From assembly GCA_003990955.1 (NCBI GenBank), contig BIFV01000021.1, forward strand, positions 1 through 64,000: 64,000 nucleotides of DNA, read 5' to 3'. Source of the DNA: Sporomusaceae bacterium FL31 (GTDB taxonomy: Bacteria > Bacillota > Negativicutes > DSM-1736 > Dendrosporobacteraceae). A program made the translations under genes and the position numbers. Below the pieces are notes generated by a model. It ran no database searches and was not told where the DNA came from. It worked only from the letters and a program-made list of their open reading frames with translations. Below, piece after piece: positions 51,272 to 59,942 of the stretch (positions within the stretch are counted from its first letter, which is position 1; each line of letters opens with the position of its first letter).

Positions 51272-51736
51272 TTGAATTTAAGTAATATTTCGGTGGACCT
51301 GATAGCACTAATACTCGCATTAGTTTCTGGTATACTGATGGCCGTACAAGGCTCACTCAATGCCGCTTTAAGTAAAGTGGTCGGCTTACTTGAGACAACT
51401 TTCATTGTGCATATCATCGGTACAGTGATCTTGGCTGTCTTATTATTTGTTTTTAAGTTAGGCAAGGGCAATATGGCTGCGTTATCGCAAGCACCTTGGT
51501 ATTCATATTTAGGCGGAGCCATTAGCGTTTTTATCATTTATCTCGTTGCTGCCAGCATTCCAGAAGTCGGGGTGGCAAATGCTACTACAGCCATTATTAT
51601 TGGACAAGTTTTGACAGCTGTCATCATTGACTCTTTTGGTGCCTTCGGATTAACTCCTATTTCATGGGGCTGGAGCCAAATTGCCGGTGTGGCACTGCTC
51701 GCAATAGGAGCAAAGCTGTTATTTCGAGGAATCTAG
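51272..51736 (+). CDS. DMT-superfamily membrane protein (YdcZ / DUF606-like)
   Basis: About 154 residues with five predicted helices (LIALILALVSGILMAVQGSL, TFIVHIIGTVILAVLLFVF, YLGGAISVFIIYLVAASI and so on). The start GILMAVQGSLNAALSKVVG and the AGVALLAIGAKLLFRG end are typical of the DUF606 half-transporter family. TTG 51272 has AAGGGGCG upstream; the frame extends to 51197 without a ribosome site. The transported substrate is unknown. Confidence 0.75.
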   Translation: MNLSNISVDLIALILALVSGILMAVQGSLNAALSKVVGLLETTFIVHIIGTVILAVLLFVFKLGKGNMAALSQAPWYSYLGGAISVFIIYLVAASIPEVGVANATTAIIIGQVLTAVIIDSFGAFGLTPISWGWSQIAGVALLAIGAKLLFRGI

Positions 51737-51763
51737 CGTTTAAATTTAAAAAGCACGTTATTT

Positions 51764-51792
51764 AGCCTTATGCAAAATGCATAAGGCTTTTA
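51764..51792 (+). terminator. Rho-independent terminator
   Basis: AGCCTTATGC-aaaa-TGCATAAGGCT followed by TTTT. Confidence 0.8.
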
Positions 51793-51877
51793 AGTTTTCA
51801 TTAGATAGAATTTATCTTGAAATAGTGACTTGTTTTTGTGATAATGAAAGTAATAGTATAAAGAGGAGGAATAGAAA

Positions 51878-52021
51878 ATGGCTAACTGTAATGAAGAAAA
51901 CTGTACATGTCCCAAAATAGAGTGTGAGCGTCACGGCAAATGCTGCCAATGTGTTAATTTCCACCGTGAAAAAGATAATTTAGTTTACTGTTTTAGGGAA
52001 ATAGCTACCAAAGCAAAATAG
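51878..52021 (+). CDS. Cys-rich small cytosolic protein
   Basis: 47 residues, ATG with AGAGGAGGAATAG upstream. MANCNEENCTCPKIECERHG, then KCCQCVNFHR; eight Cys and two His fit a small zinc- or iron-binding protein. Comparable short proteins occur widely in anaerobic Firmicutes. Function unknown. Confidence 0.7.
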   Translation: MANCNEENCTCPKIECERHGKCCQCVNFHREKDNLVYCFREIATKAK

Positions 52022-52106
52022 TAAACTTACTTAAAATTCTATCGATAGATAGAAAATACCACTTGCATAATACAATGTTATGTTATATAATAAATAATGT
52101 TATTAA

Positions 52107-52183
52107 GGGGTTATAGCTCAGTTGGTTAGAGCGCTTCGTTGACATCGAAGAGGTCTGCAGTTCGAGTCTGCCTAACCCCACCA
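52107..52183 (+). tRNA. tRNA-Val (anticodon GAC)
   Basis: Acceptor GGGGTTA pairs with TAACCCC, D-arm GCTC/GAGC, anticodon stem CTTCG/CGAAG with loop TTGACAT, T-arm with TTCGAGT, discriminator A and encoded CCA. It is not the prophage target. Confidence 0.95.
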
Positions 52184-52191
52184 ATAAATAC

Positions 52192-52219
52192 AAGCTTCCG
52201 AGGCATCGGGAGCTTTTTT
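52192..52219 (+). terminator. Terminator after tRNA-Val
   Basis: AAGCTTCCGA-ggca-TCGGGAGCTT then TTTT. Confidence 0.75.
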
Positions 52220-52257
52220 ATTTATATCAAAACTGTTGATTGATTTTTACTTCAATG

Positions 52258-52998
52258 CTACGCTAAGCTTTTTATTATTCCGCTAATAACACTAATTGCA
52301 CCACATAAAAATATAATACCTAAAGAAATCCTTCGAAAGATGACCGGACTAATTTTTATAAAAACTTTCTCGCCGATCCATGTGCCAAGTAGAACTCCTG
52401 GAATAACATAGAGACTTTGTTTAATTGTACCGATATCTATCGTTTTCATTAAATACATGATGAATAGAGTTGCAATATTGGCAAGAAGAAAGTAGTGTAC
52501 TATATTTGCACGTAATGTTTCTTTGTCTTGTTGCTGATTCATAAAAAATAACGCAACAGGTGGTCCGTTCAGACTCGTTGAGCCTCCTAAGAATCCGCTT
52601 ACAAAGCCAACCCCAATTGTTGCAAGTTTTAACTTCTTAATTTTAATCACAAAATTAGCAGCCATAAATAATGACATCAACAAGATAAGAATTCCAATGC
52701 ACAACTTAAGTATAGATGCATCTACTATTTTTAGTAAGTATACACCTGGTAAAACACCAAAAAGACTTGAGGTAAACATAGGCCATACAAGCTTTGGATC
52801 AGATTTATCTTTTGTTTTATATATAACCCACAAATTAGATATTAAAGCTCCAAAAACCGTTAACCCGACAACATAATTTGGATTCATAAAAAATAGCAGT
52901 AATGGAGCGCTTACTGCCGCAAAGCCGAAGCCTGTTATCGATTGTATAAAAGAAGAAAAGGTGACAATTAAAAGAATACTAATTGAGATAAGATCCAA
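52258..52998 (-). CDS. TSUP (TauE/SafE) family sulfite/sulfonate exporter-like protein
   Basis: 246 residues, about eight transmembrane helices, TTG start with GGAGAGTAAC upstream. The family repeat is visible twice: IQSITGFGFAAVSAPLLLFF near the N-terminus and VGFVSGFLGGSTSLNGPPVA in the middle. These proteins move small sulfur or carbon anions across the membrane; the substrate here is unknown. It has its own promoter region, divergent from 53240. Confidence 0.88.
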   Translation of the reverse strand: MDLISISILLIVTFSSFIQSITGFGFAAVSAPLLLFFMNPNYVVGLTVFGALISNLWVIYKTKDKSDPKLVWPMFTSSLFGVLPGVYLLKIVDASILKLCIGILILLMSLFMAANFVIKIKKLKLATIGVGFVSGFLGGSTSLNGPPVALFFMNQQQDKETLRANIVHYFLLANIATLFIMYLMKTIDIGTIKQSLYVIPGVLLGTWIGEKVFIKISPVIFRRISLGIIFLCGAISVISGIIKSLA

Positions 52999-53239
52999 GC
53001 GAGTTACTCTCCTTGTGAATTTAAGTAATATTATTATAACATAGACAGCATTAGTTTTTTAGTTATTCCCTGTTTGTATTTTCGAGCATATATTCTAAAA
53101 TGCAAATGGGACAGAAAACAGCTAAAACTTCTAACACTCAGCTATAATACTTTTAGAAGTGTTGGAGGATAATGGCATAAAGGCAGCATTACAAACATAA
53201 TGTATAACAATTAAATAAAGTTAAGTGGAGGTGCACAAA

Positions 53240-53506
53240 ATGACCATGGGTGATTTTTTATGGGAATTTATCGGTGATGCCTTTGCGGAAATATTCGGAG
53301 TTGGAAAGATTGGTTTTGGTGTAAGTTTGATGATGGCAGCTATGGTTGTCATGGTTTTAGCAGCCGCAGTACAGTCATATAGGAAGAATAGAGTTTGTGG
53401 GTATTTGATTAGATTTTCGATACCTGTTGGCGTTGCGTTAACGATTACCTATTATGTGGGATACTTAGGTATTGGTGTATATAAGTATCTAACCATGAAA
53501 ATATAA
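53240..53506 (+). CDS. Small membrane protein, unknown
   Basis: 88 residues from ATG 53240 with GTGGAGGTG upstream. Two transmembrane helices (about 25-45 and 60-80) after an amphipathic N-terminus (MGDFLWEFIGDAFAEIFGVG). A short basic loop lies between them. No family recognised. Confidence 0.65.
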   Translation: MTMGDFLWEFIGDAFAEIFGVGKIGFGVSLMMAAMVVMVLAAAVQSYRKNRVCGYLIRFSIPVGVALTITYYVGYLGIGVYKYLTMKI

Positions 53507-53520
53507 GATTCTAATACCTT

Positions 53521-53552
53521 AAAACCCCGGCTACTGGCCGGGGTTTTTCTTT
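53521..53552 (+). terminator. Rho-independent terminator
   Basis: AAAACCCCGGC-tact-GGCCGGGGTTTTT. Confidence 0.85.
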
Positions 53553-53754
53553 TACCCTGAGAATACCTCAGCTGCAGGTGTGACTATATTTTTTCTACAG
53601 TTTAGCAGGAAAATATTAGTTGTTATTGTTTTTGCCATGTTATATCGAATTCGCGCGAAGTGACTAATATAATGGAGTAAACTCATTATTTAGTTTGAAG
53701 CATGCAGTGAAGAGTTGGTTTATAATCGCAGGCTTTGGGAAAGGGGAATATAAC

Positions 53755-54327
53755 ATGAGAATAAAGGCAAGAACGGCAACTGCTAAGGTAATTTATCAAG
53801 TTAAGATAACGCTCAAACATCTTGAGCCAGTTGTTTGGCGGAGGCTGTTAGTGCCGGCAGATTTAAATCTGGAGAAGTTTCATCTTATTTTACAGGTGGC
53901 ATTAGGGTGGCAAAATGCCCAGCTATTTAAGTTCATTGTCAATAAGCGGCATTATGGCTTGGTTGATTTTGAATATGAAGATAATATGATCAACGCTAAG
54001 AATTTGACGATACGGAATATTATGCCGGTTGAAAAACAAAAGATTGTTTATATATATGACTTTGTCGATAGCTGGGAGCACGAGATTGTGTTAGAAAAGA
54101 TTATACCCAATGCCTCTAACTATAAGCACATTTTATGTATGGATGGAGAGCGGGCTTGTCCGCCGGAAAATTGCGGCGGTGTATCCGGATATCTCGAGAT
54201 TCTTGCAACCTTAAGAGCACTGGTGGGAGAGCAGGATAAAGAATTTATTATGCTGGTGAATGGTCAAAATCCAGAAGTTATTGATTTAGCCCGTATTAAT
54301 AGGCGGCTTAAGAGGTTGAAAATATAA
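53755..54327 (+). CDS. Plasmid pRiA4b ORF-3-like protein
   Basis: 190 residues from ATG 53755 (AAGGGGAAT upstream). YQVKITLKHLEPVVWRRLLV, FHLILQVALGWQNAQLFKF, YIYDFVDSWEHEIVLEKI and GERACPPENCGGVSGY are the conserved blocks of the PRiA4_ORF3 family. The biochemical role of this family is not established. It is chromosomal here and has no mobile-element neighbours on this side. Confidence 0.9.
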   Translation: MRIKARTATAKVIYQVKITLKHLEPVVWRRLLVPADLNLEKFHLILQVALGWQNAQLFKFIVNKRHYGLVDFEYEDNMINAKNLTIRNIMPVEKQKIVYIYDFVDSWEHEIVLEKIIPNASNYKHILCMDGERACPPENCGGVSGYLEILATLRALVGEQDKEFIMLVNGQNPEVIDLARINRRLKRLKI

Positions 54328-54475
54328 TCATATTTGCTTTGGATGAGTTTATTCATTCAGAGAGAGTTATTTCAGTTAGTTCACAATTTAATAACTAAAC
54401 TAAGCAACATTGTACCTATAAGGTATGATATCATTAGAAATACAAAAACTCCTTTACTTTTATGTAGGTCAATTA

Positions 54476-54501
54476 GACCGGCCCTGTAGGGCTTTTTTTT
54501 T
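54476..54501 (+). terminator. Rho-independent terminator
   Basis: GCCCTGTAGGGC with flanking pairs, followed by nine Ts. Confidence 0.7.
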
Positions 54502-55006
54502 GCCAAAAATCAATTTCCAATCAGAGTTTTTAATAAATGAAACACGTATATTGCTTTTCATGCGTAGAATATAATGATTGACTAGTGAATATGTAAATCA
54601 TGAAGGGGGCTGTTTATTATTAATGAGCCAGTAGCCCAGGACATGGATATACATTGTTTTGTTGCTGTTTTGATAAATATGCTACTATTTCTAGAGCATG
54701 AGGGTGAGCGCGTCATTCATATTAAAGTATTAAAGGCTCTTTTGGTGCATTACAATTTACCATAATAGCAATGACCTTGTGTGTCATAGGTTTGTCATAT
54801 TTTTATGTTATATTGTCTATATTGATCGACCGGCACAGTATCGGTTCATTTGCACTTTATATCATTTATAAAATAATCCGATGCATAGCCGGTCGTTAAT
54901 ATAGAAAACGAATTTTCCTTATTCAAAAAAAATAAACGGCGACAGGTGCCGCCGTATACAGAGTTTGAGTATGATTAATGCTTGGAACTAAATAACAAAG
55001 AAGTAT

Positions 55007-55031
55007 TCTGCTAATGATAGCAGATTTTTTA
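55007..55031 (+). terminator. Rho-independent terminator, possibly of a small RNA
   Basis: TCTGCT-aatgat-AGCAGA then TTTTTT, with no recognisable gene before it. Confidence 0.6.
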
Positions 55032-55117
55032 TTTTGTCATGTTTGCCCATTTTTCATCTCACTCTTAGCATTAGTATTTCCACAGAAGCATGAATAGTTG
55101 CAACACCTACAATAATA

Positions 55118-55237
55118 TTAGTTTAATTTTCTACGGTTACGTGCTACTGTTAGCTGGGATTTATAATAATAGACAACACCCGTTATTGCCACGACAGCAG
55201 TCGTAAATAAGGCTACACAGCACATGTGATCATGCAT
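55118..55237 (-). CDS. 39-residue membrane mini-protein
   Basis: ATG on the minus strand with ATGGAGGTTTCG upstream. MHDHMCCVALFTTAVVAITG, then VVYYYKSQ and a basic tail: one transmembrane helix with an N-terminal His/Cys cluster. It is divergent from the cobalamin riboswitch. The small size limits confidence. Confidence 0.45.
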   Translation of the reverse strand: MHDHMCCVALFTTAVVAITGVVYYYKSQLTVARNRRKLN

Positions 55238-55429
55238 AACGAAACCTCCATTGCTTTAATATGTTAACTAATACAATATATTCAATGTTGCTACACGATG
55301 TTAACTGGTGATAAGTGCATATCGAGATTGACAATATGATTTCGTTATTTTGTAGGGTGATTGTTGTTGAACTGAATGTTGATCGTTGACGTAAATGGTA
55401 TTAATTTGTTATAATGACAACAATTTGAT

Positions 55430-55640
55430 AGTGAATATGGTTAAGGTGCCTTCGATTTATGGAGGATAATAGGGAAGTCAAGGTGTAAAATGAGGAGTTT
55501 TATGCTGTAGCGCGGTCCCGCCACTGTACCGGCAAGACACTGCAGTGCCACTCGTTAGGGGAAGGCGCAGTTGTCAATGAGCCGGGAGCCAGGAGACCTG
55601 CCTTTACCGTCATTACAGGCCTTCGAGGAGAGGTGGAGTA
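55430..55640 (+). promoter_or_regulatory. Cobalamin riboswitch
   Basis: GGTGCC...GGGAA at the start, CGCGGTCCCGCCACTGTA in the core, then AGCCGGGAGCCAGGAGACCT, the B12 box. It precedes the two CobT-family genes, so cobamide levels should repress them. Confidence 0.93.
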
Positions 55641-55744
55641 ATACACAAAGGGGAAGTTCTTGACTTTTTTTGTATTATTACAGAAAAGTCTTTTTTATTT
55701 ATTTGAACTATATCAACAGCCAGTTCAGAATAATGGAGGGCGCA

Positions 55745-56803
55745 ATGAGTTTATTAGATAATGCTTTAGCAAAAATTACTCCTTTAAATCCGGCTATTAT
55801 GGCCGAAGTACAAAAACGGCTGGACAGCTTGACCAAGCCGGTTGGTAGCTTAGGACGATTAGAAAAAATGGTGCGGCAATATTCCGGAATTACAGAACAG
55901 GTTAAGCCGGAAATACCACGGAGTTGTATGGTGGTAACATCGGCGGATCACGGGGTTGCCAAACATGGAATTAGTGCTTATCCGATTGAAACAACTATTC
56001 ACATGACTGCAAACTATCTGGTAGCAAAAGGTGCAAGTGCCAATGCATTTGCCAACTTTGCTGGTTCTGATATGCTTGTGGCTGACATGGGGGTAGCGGG
56101 TGATTTATCGGGCGTTCCTGGTTTATGGCACCGTAAGATTGCTTATGGGACACAGGATTTTACTGAAGGACCGGCCATGACTCGTGAACAGGCCATTCAA
56201 GCTATTGAAACCGGAATTGAAATAGTCAATGACAGGGTAGCAAAAGGCTATACTTGTTTTAGCCTTGGAGAAATGGGAATAGGAAATACTACAGCCAGTG
56301 CAGCAATTGTAGCAGCCTTTACTGGATTGAGTCCTGAAAAGGTTACCGGCCGGGGAACTGGTATATCAGATAGCCGTATGAAGGTTAAGATTGAAACTGT
56401 TCGCAAAGGACTTGCCCTAAATCAGCCCAATAAGGAAGACGGCATTGATGTTTTAGCAAAAGTCGGCGGTTTTGAGATCGGTGCCTTGGCGGGTGTTGTG
56501 CTGGGAGCTGCGGCTAACCGATGCGCGGTTGTCATTGATGGTTTGAATACCACTGCGGCAGCGTTAATTGCTCACGCAGTTCACCCACTAAGCCGTGAGT
56601 ACATGTTTGCTTCGCATTTGTCAGGGGAACCGGCTCATATTATTGCCTTAAATCATTTAAATCTCAAGGCTTGTTTAGATATGGGGGTGCGACTGGGTGA
56701 AGCGATTGGGGCCTCTATTGTTGTTGATATGTTAAGCGTTTCGATCAATATGTTCAATAATATGGCCACGTTCGAGAAGGCCGGAGTTTCTGAACGGCTA
56801 TAG
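55745..56803 (+). CDS. CobT-family nicotinate-nucleotide:base phosphoribosyltransferase, copy 1 (ArsA/ArsB-like)
   Basis: 352 residues; ATG 55745 has GGAGGGCGC before it (the frame extends upstream inside the riboswitch expression region). It activates the lower-ligand base of cobamides as an alpha-ribotide. Signatures: RLDSLTKPVGSLGRLE, SADHGVAKHGISAYP, GEMGIGNTTASAA, and the catalytic Glu in MGVRLGEAIGASI near the C-terminus. A second paralogue follows after 27 bases. In Sporomusa such a pair (ArsA, ArsB) works together to attach phenol or p-cresol. Which of the two this copy corresponds to was not determined. Confidence 0.88.
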   Translation: MSLLDNALAKITPLNPAIMAEVQKRLDSLTKPVGSLGRLEKMVRQYSGITEQVKPEIPRSCMVVTSADHGVAKHGISAYPIETTIHMTANYLVAKGASANAFANFAGSDMLVADMGVAGDLSGVPGLWHRKIAYGTQDFTEGPAMTREQAIQAIETGIEIVNDRVAKGYTCFSLGEMGIGNTTASAAIVAAFTGLSPEKVTGRGTGISDSRMKVKIETVRKGLALNQPNKEDGIDVLAKVGGFEIGALAGVVLGAAANRCAVVIDGLNTTAAALIAHAVHPLSREYMFASHLSGEPAHIIALNHLNLKACLDMGVRLGEAIGASIVVDMLSVSINMFNNMATFEKAGVSERL

Positions 56804-56830
56804 TGGAACCCAACTTGAGGAGGCATAAAT

Positions 56831-57922
56831 ATGTTTGATGATATAAATTCTTTGATCAAGCCGTTAGATTTGGCAGCAATGGAGAAGTGCCAACTGCGAC
56901 TGGATAATCTGACTAAGCCACTGGGCAGCCTGCATTCTTTCGAACATTTAGCACTGCAAATGGCTGGAATAACCGGGAATGCTCGACCGCAAAATTTAAA
57001 GAAGAGTATTATTTTAATGGCTGGCGATCATGGTGTTGCAGCCGAAGGCGTCAGTGCCTATCCCCAAGAAGTTACTGCGCAGATGGTTGATAATTTCTGC
57101 AATGGCGGTGCGGCAATTAATGTCTTTGCTCAGCATGTTGATGCGGAGCTAGTATTAGTTGACATGGGGGTTGCGGCTGACCTATCTAACTATGCGCAAA
57201 TTTATCATAAGAAAATTGCATATGGCACGAATAATATTGCAAAAGGCCCTGCTATGACTCGCGAACAAGCAAAGCAGGCTGTCGAAGCGGGTATGGAAAT
57301 CGCAAGCAATGAGATTGCTAAAGGAGTCAGGGTTTTAGGTCTTGGTGAAATGGGAATTGCCAATACAACTTCCAGTACGGCCATTATTTCCTGTTATGCC
57401 CAAGAAAGTGTGGCGACACTGGCCGGACATGGTACTGGCATTTCCGAAGAAGAACTCCATAAAAAAGTTCGAGTTATCCAAACGGCTTTAGAGGTCAATC
57501 ATCCTGATCGGGAAGATCCTATGGGTGTATTGAGTTCGCTTGGCGGGTTTGAAATTGCCGGTTTGGTTGGGGTTATACTAGGAGCTGCCGCAGGTGGTGC
57601 GGCCGTTGTAGTAGATGGTTTGATTACCAGTGCGGCGGCATTGCTTGCAGTGAAAATTGCGCCTCAAGTGAAGGCGTTTCTGATCGGTTCACATTATTCG
57701 GTTGAGCCTGCACATAAAATTGCACTTGATTTGATTGGTGTTCCTGCCTATTTGCATTTGGATATGCGCTTAGGTGAAGGTACTGGCGCAGCGCTGGGGA
57801 TGTCACTGATTAATGCTTCCTTACATGTCATTAACGATATGAAAACGTTTGGTGAAGCCGAAGTGGCTGTCGCCCAAGATGGTCCTGGTGCACTGAAACA
57901 AAGTAAAGATGTTAAAGATTAG
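56831..57922 (+). CDS. CobT-family phosphoribosyltransferase, copy 2 (ArsA/ArsB-like)
   Basis: 363 residues, GAGGAGGC before the ATG. It has the same blocks as copy 1 (LRLDNLTKPLGSLHSFE, AGDHGVAAEGVSAYPQEVT, GEMGIANTTSSTA, LDMRLGEGTGAAL with the catalytic Glu). The two proteins are clearly diverged, so this is not a recent duplication. An ArsAB-type heterodimer making phenolyl cobamides is the attractive reading; two CobTs with different base preferences is the alternative. Confidence 0.88.
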   Translation: MFDDINSLIKPLDLAAMEKCQLRLDNLTKPLGSLHSFEHLALQMAGITGNARPQNLKKSIILMAGDHGVAAEGVSAYPQEVTAQMVDNFCNGGAAINVFAQHVDAELVLVDMGVAADLSNYAQIYHKKIAYGTNNIAKGPAMTREQAKQAVEAGMEIASNEIAKGVRVLGLGEMGIANTTSSTAIISCYAQESVATLAGHGTGISEEELHKKVRVIQTALEVNHPDREDPMGVLSSLGGFEIAGLVGVILGAAAGGAAVVVDGLITSAAALLAVKIAPQVKAFLIGSHYSVEPAHKIALDLIGVPAYLHLDMRLGEGTGAALGMSLINASLHVINDMKTFGEAEVAVAQDGPGALKQSKDVKD

Positions 57923-57932
57923 TTGAATTTAG

Positions 57933-57962
57933 AGAGGCAGCGTTATAGCTAGCCTCTTTTTT
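57933..57962 (+). terminator. Rho-independent terminator of the cobT pair
   Basis: AGAGGC...GCCTCT with TTTTTT. Confidence 0.7.
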
Positions 57963-58050
57963 AATTAAAACTTTTTTAAAAATCTTCATGAGATATTCAC
58001 AAAGTTATTGTATAGTAGCATTACAATCTATGAGGAAAGGATTTGATTTG

Positions 58051-58440
58051 ATGAAGAAGAAAGTAGCTGCTTTAGTTGTTGGAGGATTGCTAAGCATTTC
58101 AGCATTTGGCTATAGTTCTTATGCTGCAGAAAAGCTTGATGACCAAAAGGCTGTACATGGCAGTATGATGAATGGTGCGCATGGAGATATGGCTAATATG
58201 ATGAAGGACCCGGAGATGCAAAAGAAATGTATTGAAATGATGAAATCACCAGAGATGCAAGCTATGATGGCTAATATGTTGAAAACTCCGGAAATGCAAG
58301 GAGTAGTAAAGCAAATGATGCAAAATGACCCAGAGCTTCACACTATTATGCAGGACTTGGTTAATTCTGTTGATATGAATGATCATGCTGCGGCAGGAAG
58401 CACCGCTAATTCAATGAATCACGGCAGTCATCATCAGTAA
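58051..58440 (+). CDS. Met/His-rich secreted protein
   Basis: 129 residues from ATG 58051 (AGGAAAGGATTTG upstream). Signal peptide (KKKVAALVVGGLLSISAFG, cleavage near SYA-AEK). The mature part has DPEMQ/SPEMQ/TPEMQ repeats at about 50-95, with Met pairs, and a His-rich end (MNHGSHHQ). Met and His clusters suggest copper or other soft-metal binding outside the cytoplasm, but the family is unknown. Confidence 0.7.
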   Translation: MKKKVAALVVGGLLSISAFGYSSYAAEKLDDQKAVHGSMMNGAHGDMANMMKDPEMQKKCIEMMKSPEMQAMMANMLKTPEMQGVVKQMMQNDPELHTIMQDLVNSVDMNDHAAAGSTANSMNHGSHHQ

Positions 58441-58453
58441 ACTATCAAGACTA

Positions 58454-58504
58454 TAAGGAAATCCCCAATTTGGCAGGCAACTGCAAAATTGGGGATTTCC
58501 TTAT
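58454..58504. terminator. Long-stem terminator
   Basis: AAGGAAATCCCCAATTT...AAATTGGGGATTTCCTT, 17-bp arms, symmetrical, so possibly bidirectional. Confidence 0.75.
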
Positions 58505-58589
58505 AATCTTAAACGGTGTCAAACGGTTTTTGAGGCGCATAGTATAAATTAGCCTACCAACTACTTACTTACTAAAGGAGGAAGATATT

Positions 58590-58700
58590 ATGGGCTTTGG
58601 TGGTTTTGGCGGTCGAGATAATAATTGCGTATGGATCATTATTATCATTATTATTCTATTATTCTTCTTCTGTGATGACGATTGTTCTGTCACATGCTAA
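58590..58700 (+). CDS. YjcZ-like hydrophobic mini-protein
   Basis: 36 residues, ATG with AAAGGAGGAAG upstream. MGFGGFGGRDNNCVWIIIII, then ILLFFFCDDDCS: a Gly/Phe-rich head, one transmembrane helix and an acidic Cys tail. This is the layout of YjcZ-type small sporulation-associated proteins. Confidence 0.6.
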   Translation: MGFGGFGGRDNNCVWIIIIIIILLFFFCDDDCSVTC

Positions 58701-58735
58701 AATCCTCGGTTTATATGCTGAATACTTGGTTTGAA

Positions 58736-58768
58736 TAAAAAGCTGCTACTTCATGTAGCGGCTTTTTA
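58736..58768 (+). terminator. Rho-independent terminator
   Basis: AAAAAGCTGCTAC-ttcat-GTAGCGGCTTTTT. Confidence 0.8.
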
Positions 58769-58957
58769 CTGTAATTGGATTTCATTCAGCCCACCTGGAA
58801 TATTCATGATAGGGAATCTGAATTGAGCAATATAGTTAAATAATAGGCTATTAAATTCGGATTATGGTTACAGGATTTCAGTAATTTATTACGGAAACAA
58901 TAATAAGATAAGACTGTGATCAAATGAGTTGCTATAGACGGACAAGGAGGATAAGCT

Positions 58958-59773
58958 GTGAAGGAATATGAGAAGATCAATCAGCTATATCAATTAATTG
59001 AAACTCGTACAGCGGCAGATTTGCCTGGACCCTATAAGGTAGGCGTGGATCTTGGTACAGCCGATGTGGTATTAGTAGTGACTGATCATGAGGGGAATCC
59101 AGTTGCAGGCAGTATGCGATGGGCTTCGGTTGTTAAGGATGGCTTGGTCGTTGATTTCCGTGGTGCAACTACGATTGTTGAAGAACTTAAATATGAAGTT
59201 GAAGAAATCTTGGGAATTGAATTGGATAAAGGTGCAACCGCCATTCCTCCAGGGACGGTAGGGCGTAATGCATTAGCTTGCAGCCATGTCATTGCAGGGG
59301 CTGGATTGGATCCTGTTTGTCAGGTAGACGAACCTGTGGCAGCAGCAAAAGCCTTGAATATAACCCATGGTATTGTTGTGGATATTGGGGGCGGGACTAC
59401 CGGAATAGCTGTGTTGAAAAACGGTGAACTGGTTTTTACTGCCGATGAACCGACTGGTGGTACTCATGTTTCGTTGGTATTGGCTGGTGCGTATAAAATA
59501 TCATTTGAAGAAGCGGAGCAGCTGAAAAAAGATCCGCGAAATCATCGTCAGATTATGCCTGTCATTTTGCCGGTTATCGAAAAGATGGCTACCATTGTTA
59601 AGAATATGTTGTCCGGCTGCGATGAATATGATGACTATCCTGTTTATGTAGTTGGTGGAACTGCTTATTTAACGGGTTTTGGAATTGAATTCAGCAAAGC
59701 TTTCGGTCGTGAGGTCTTTGTTCCACCCCATCCGTTATTAGTAACCCCTTTAGGCATTGCTATGTTTGGCTAA
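58958..59773 (+). CDS. eutJ: EutJ-like Hsp70/actin-fold ATPase
   Basis: 271 residues from GTG with GGAGGATAAG upstream. Actin/Hsp70 phosphate motifs are visible: KVGVDLGTADVVLVVTD near residue 28, GIVVDIGGGTTGIAVLKNG near 128, and the adenosine motif YVVGGTAYLTGFG near the C-terminus. Sequence and length match EutJ of ethanolamine-utilisation operons, proposed as a chaperone. No other eut gene is in the window, so this is an isolated copy flanked by terminators. Confidence 0.85.
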   Translation: MKEYEKINQLYQLIETRTAADLPGPYKVGVDLGTADVVLVVTDHEGNPVAGSMRWASVVKDGLVVDFRGATTIVEELKYEVEEILGIELDKGATAIPPGTVGRNALACSHVIAGAGLDPVCQVDEPVAAAKALNITHGIVVDIGGGTTGIAVLKNGELVFTADEPTGGTHVSLVLAGAYKISFEEAEQLKKDPRNHRQIMPVILPVIEKMATIVKNMLSGCDEYDDYPVYVVGGTAYLTGFGIEFSKAFGREVFVPPHPLLVTPLGIAMFG

Positions 59774-59779
59774 ATAAAG

Positions 59780-59827
59780 TACAAGTATTGATGGTATAAA
59801 AAGCCATTGATACTTGTTTTAATTTTT
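59780..59827 (+). terminator. Rho-independent terminator
   Basis: ACAAGTATTGATGG / CCATTGATACTTGT with T-rich tail. Confidence 0.75.
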
Positions 59828-59942
59828 CCTGATTATTATCAATGTGAATGTTCGTGTTATTTTTAAAGACTGCCAGATGTTGTACTATTCTTGTACAGTC
59901 CTGCCATAAATTTAGAATAAAACAATTATTGGGGGACCACAG

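Larger units (their letters stand above)
54328..55117. other. Gene-poor intergenic region (about 790 bp) with hairpins
   Basis: No frame with a ribosome site. It holds a terminator at 54476-54501 (GGCCCTGTAGGGC with a T-run), a long-range pair CGACCGGC (54827-54834) / GCCGGTCG (54888-54895), a hairpin ACGGCG/CGCCGT near 54937-54956, and a terminator at 55007-55031. A small RNA between about 54820 and 55031 is possible but unproven. Confidence 0.5.

Noticed and set aside
52107..52183. tRNA-Val as phage attachment site
   Set aside because: It lies nearly 3 kb outside attR with no second copy at the left end; the YkuD junction explains integration fully.
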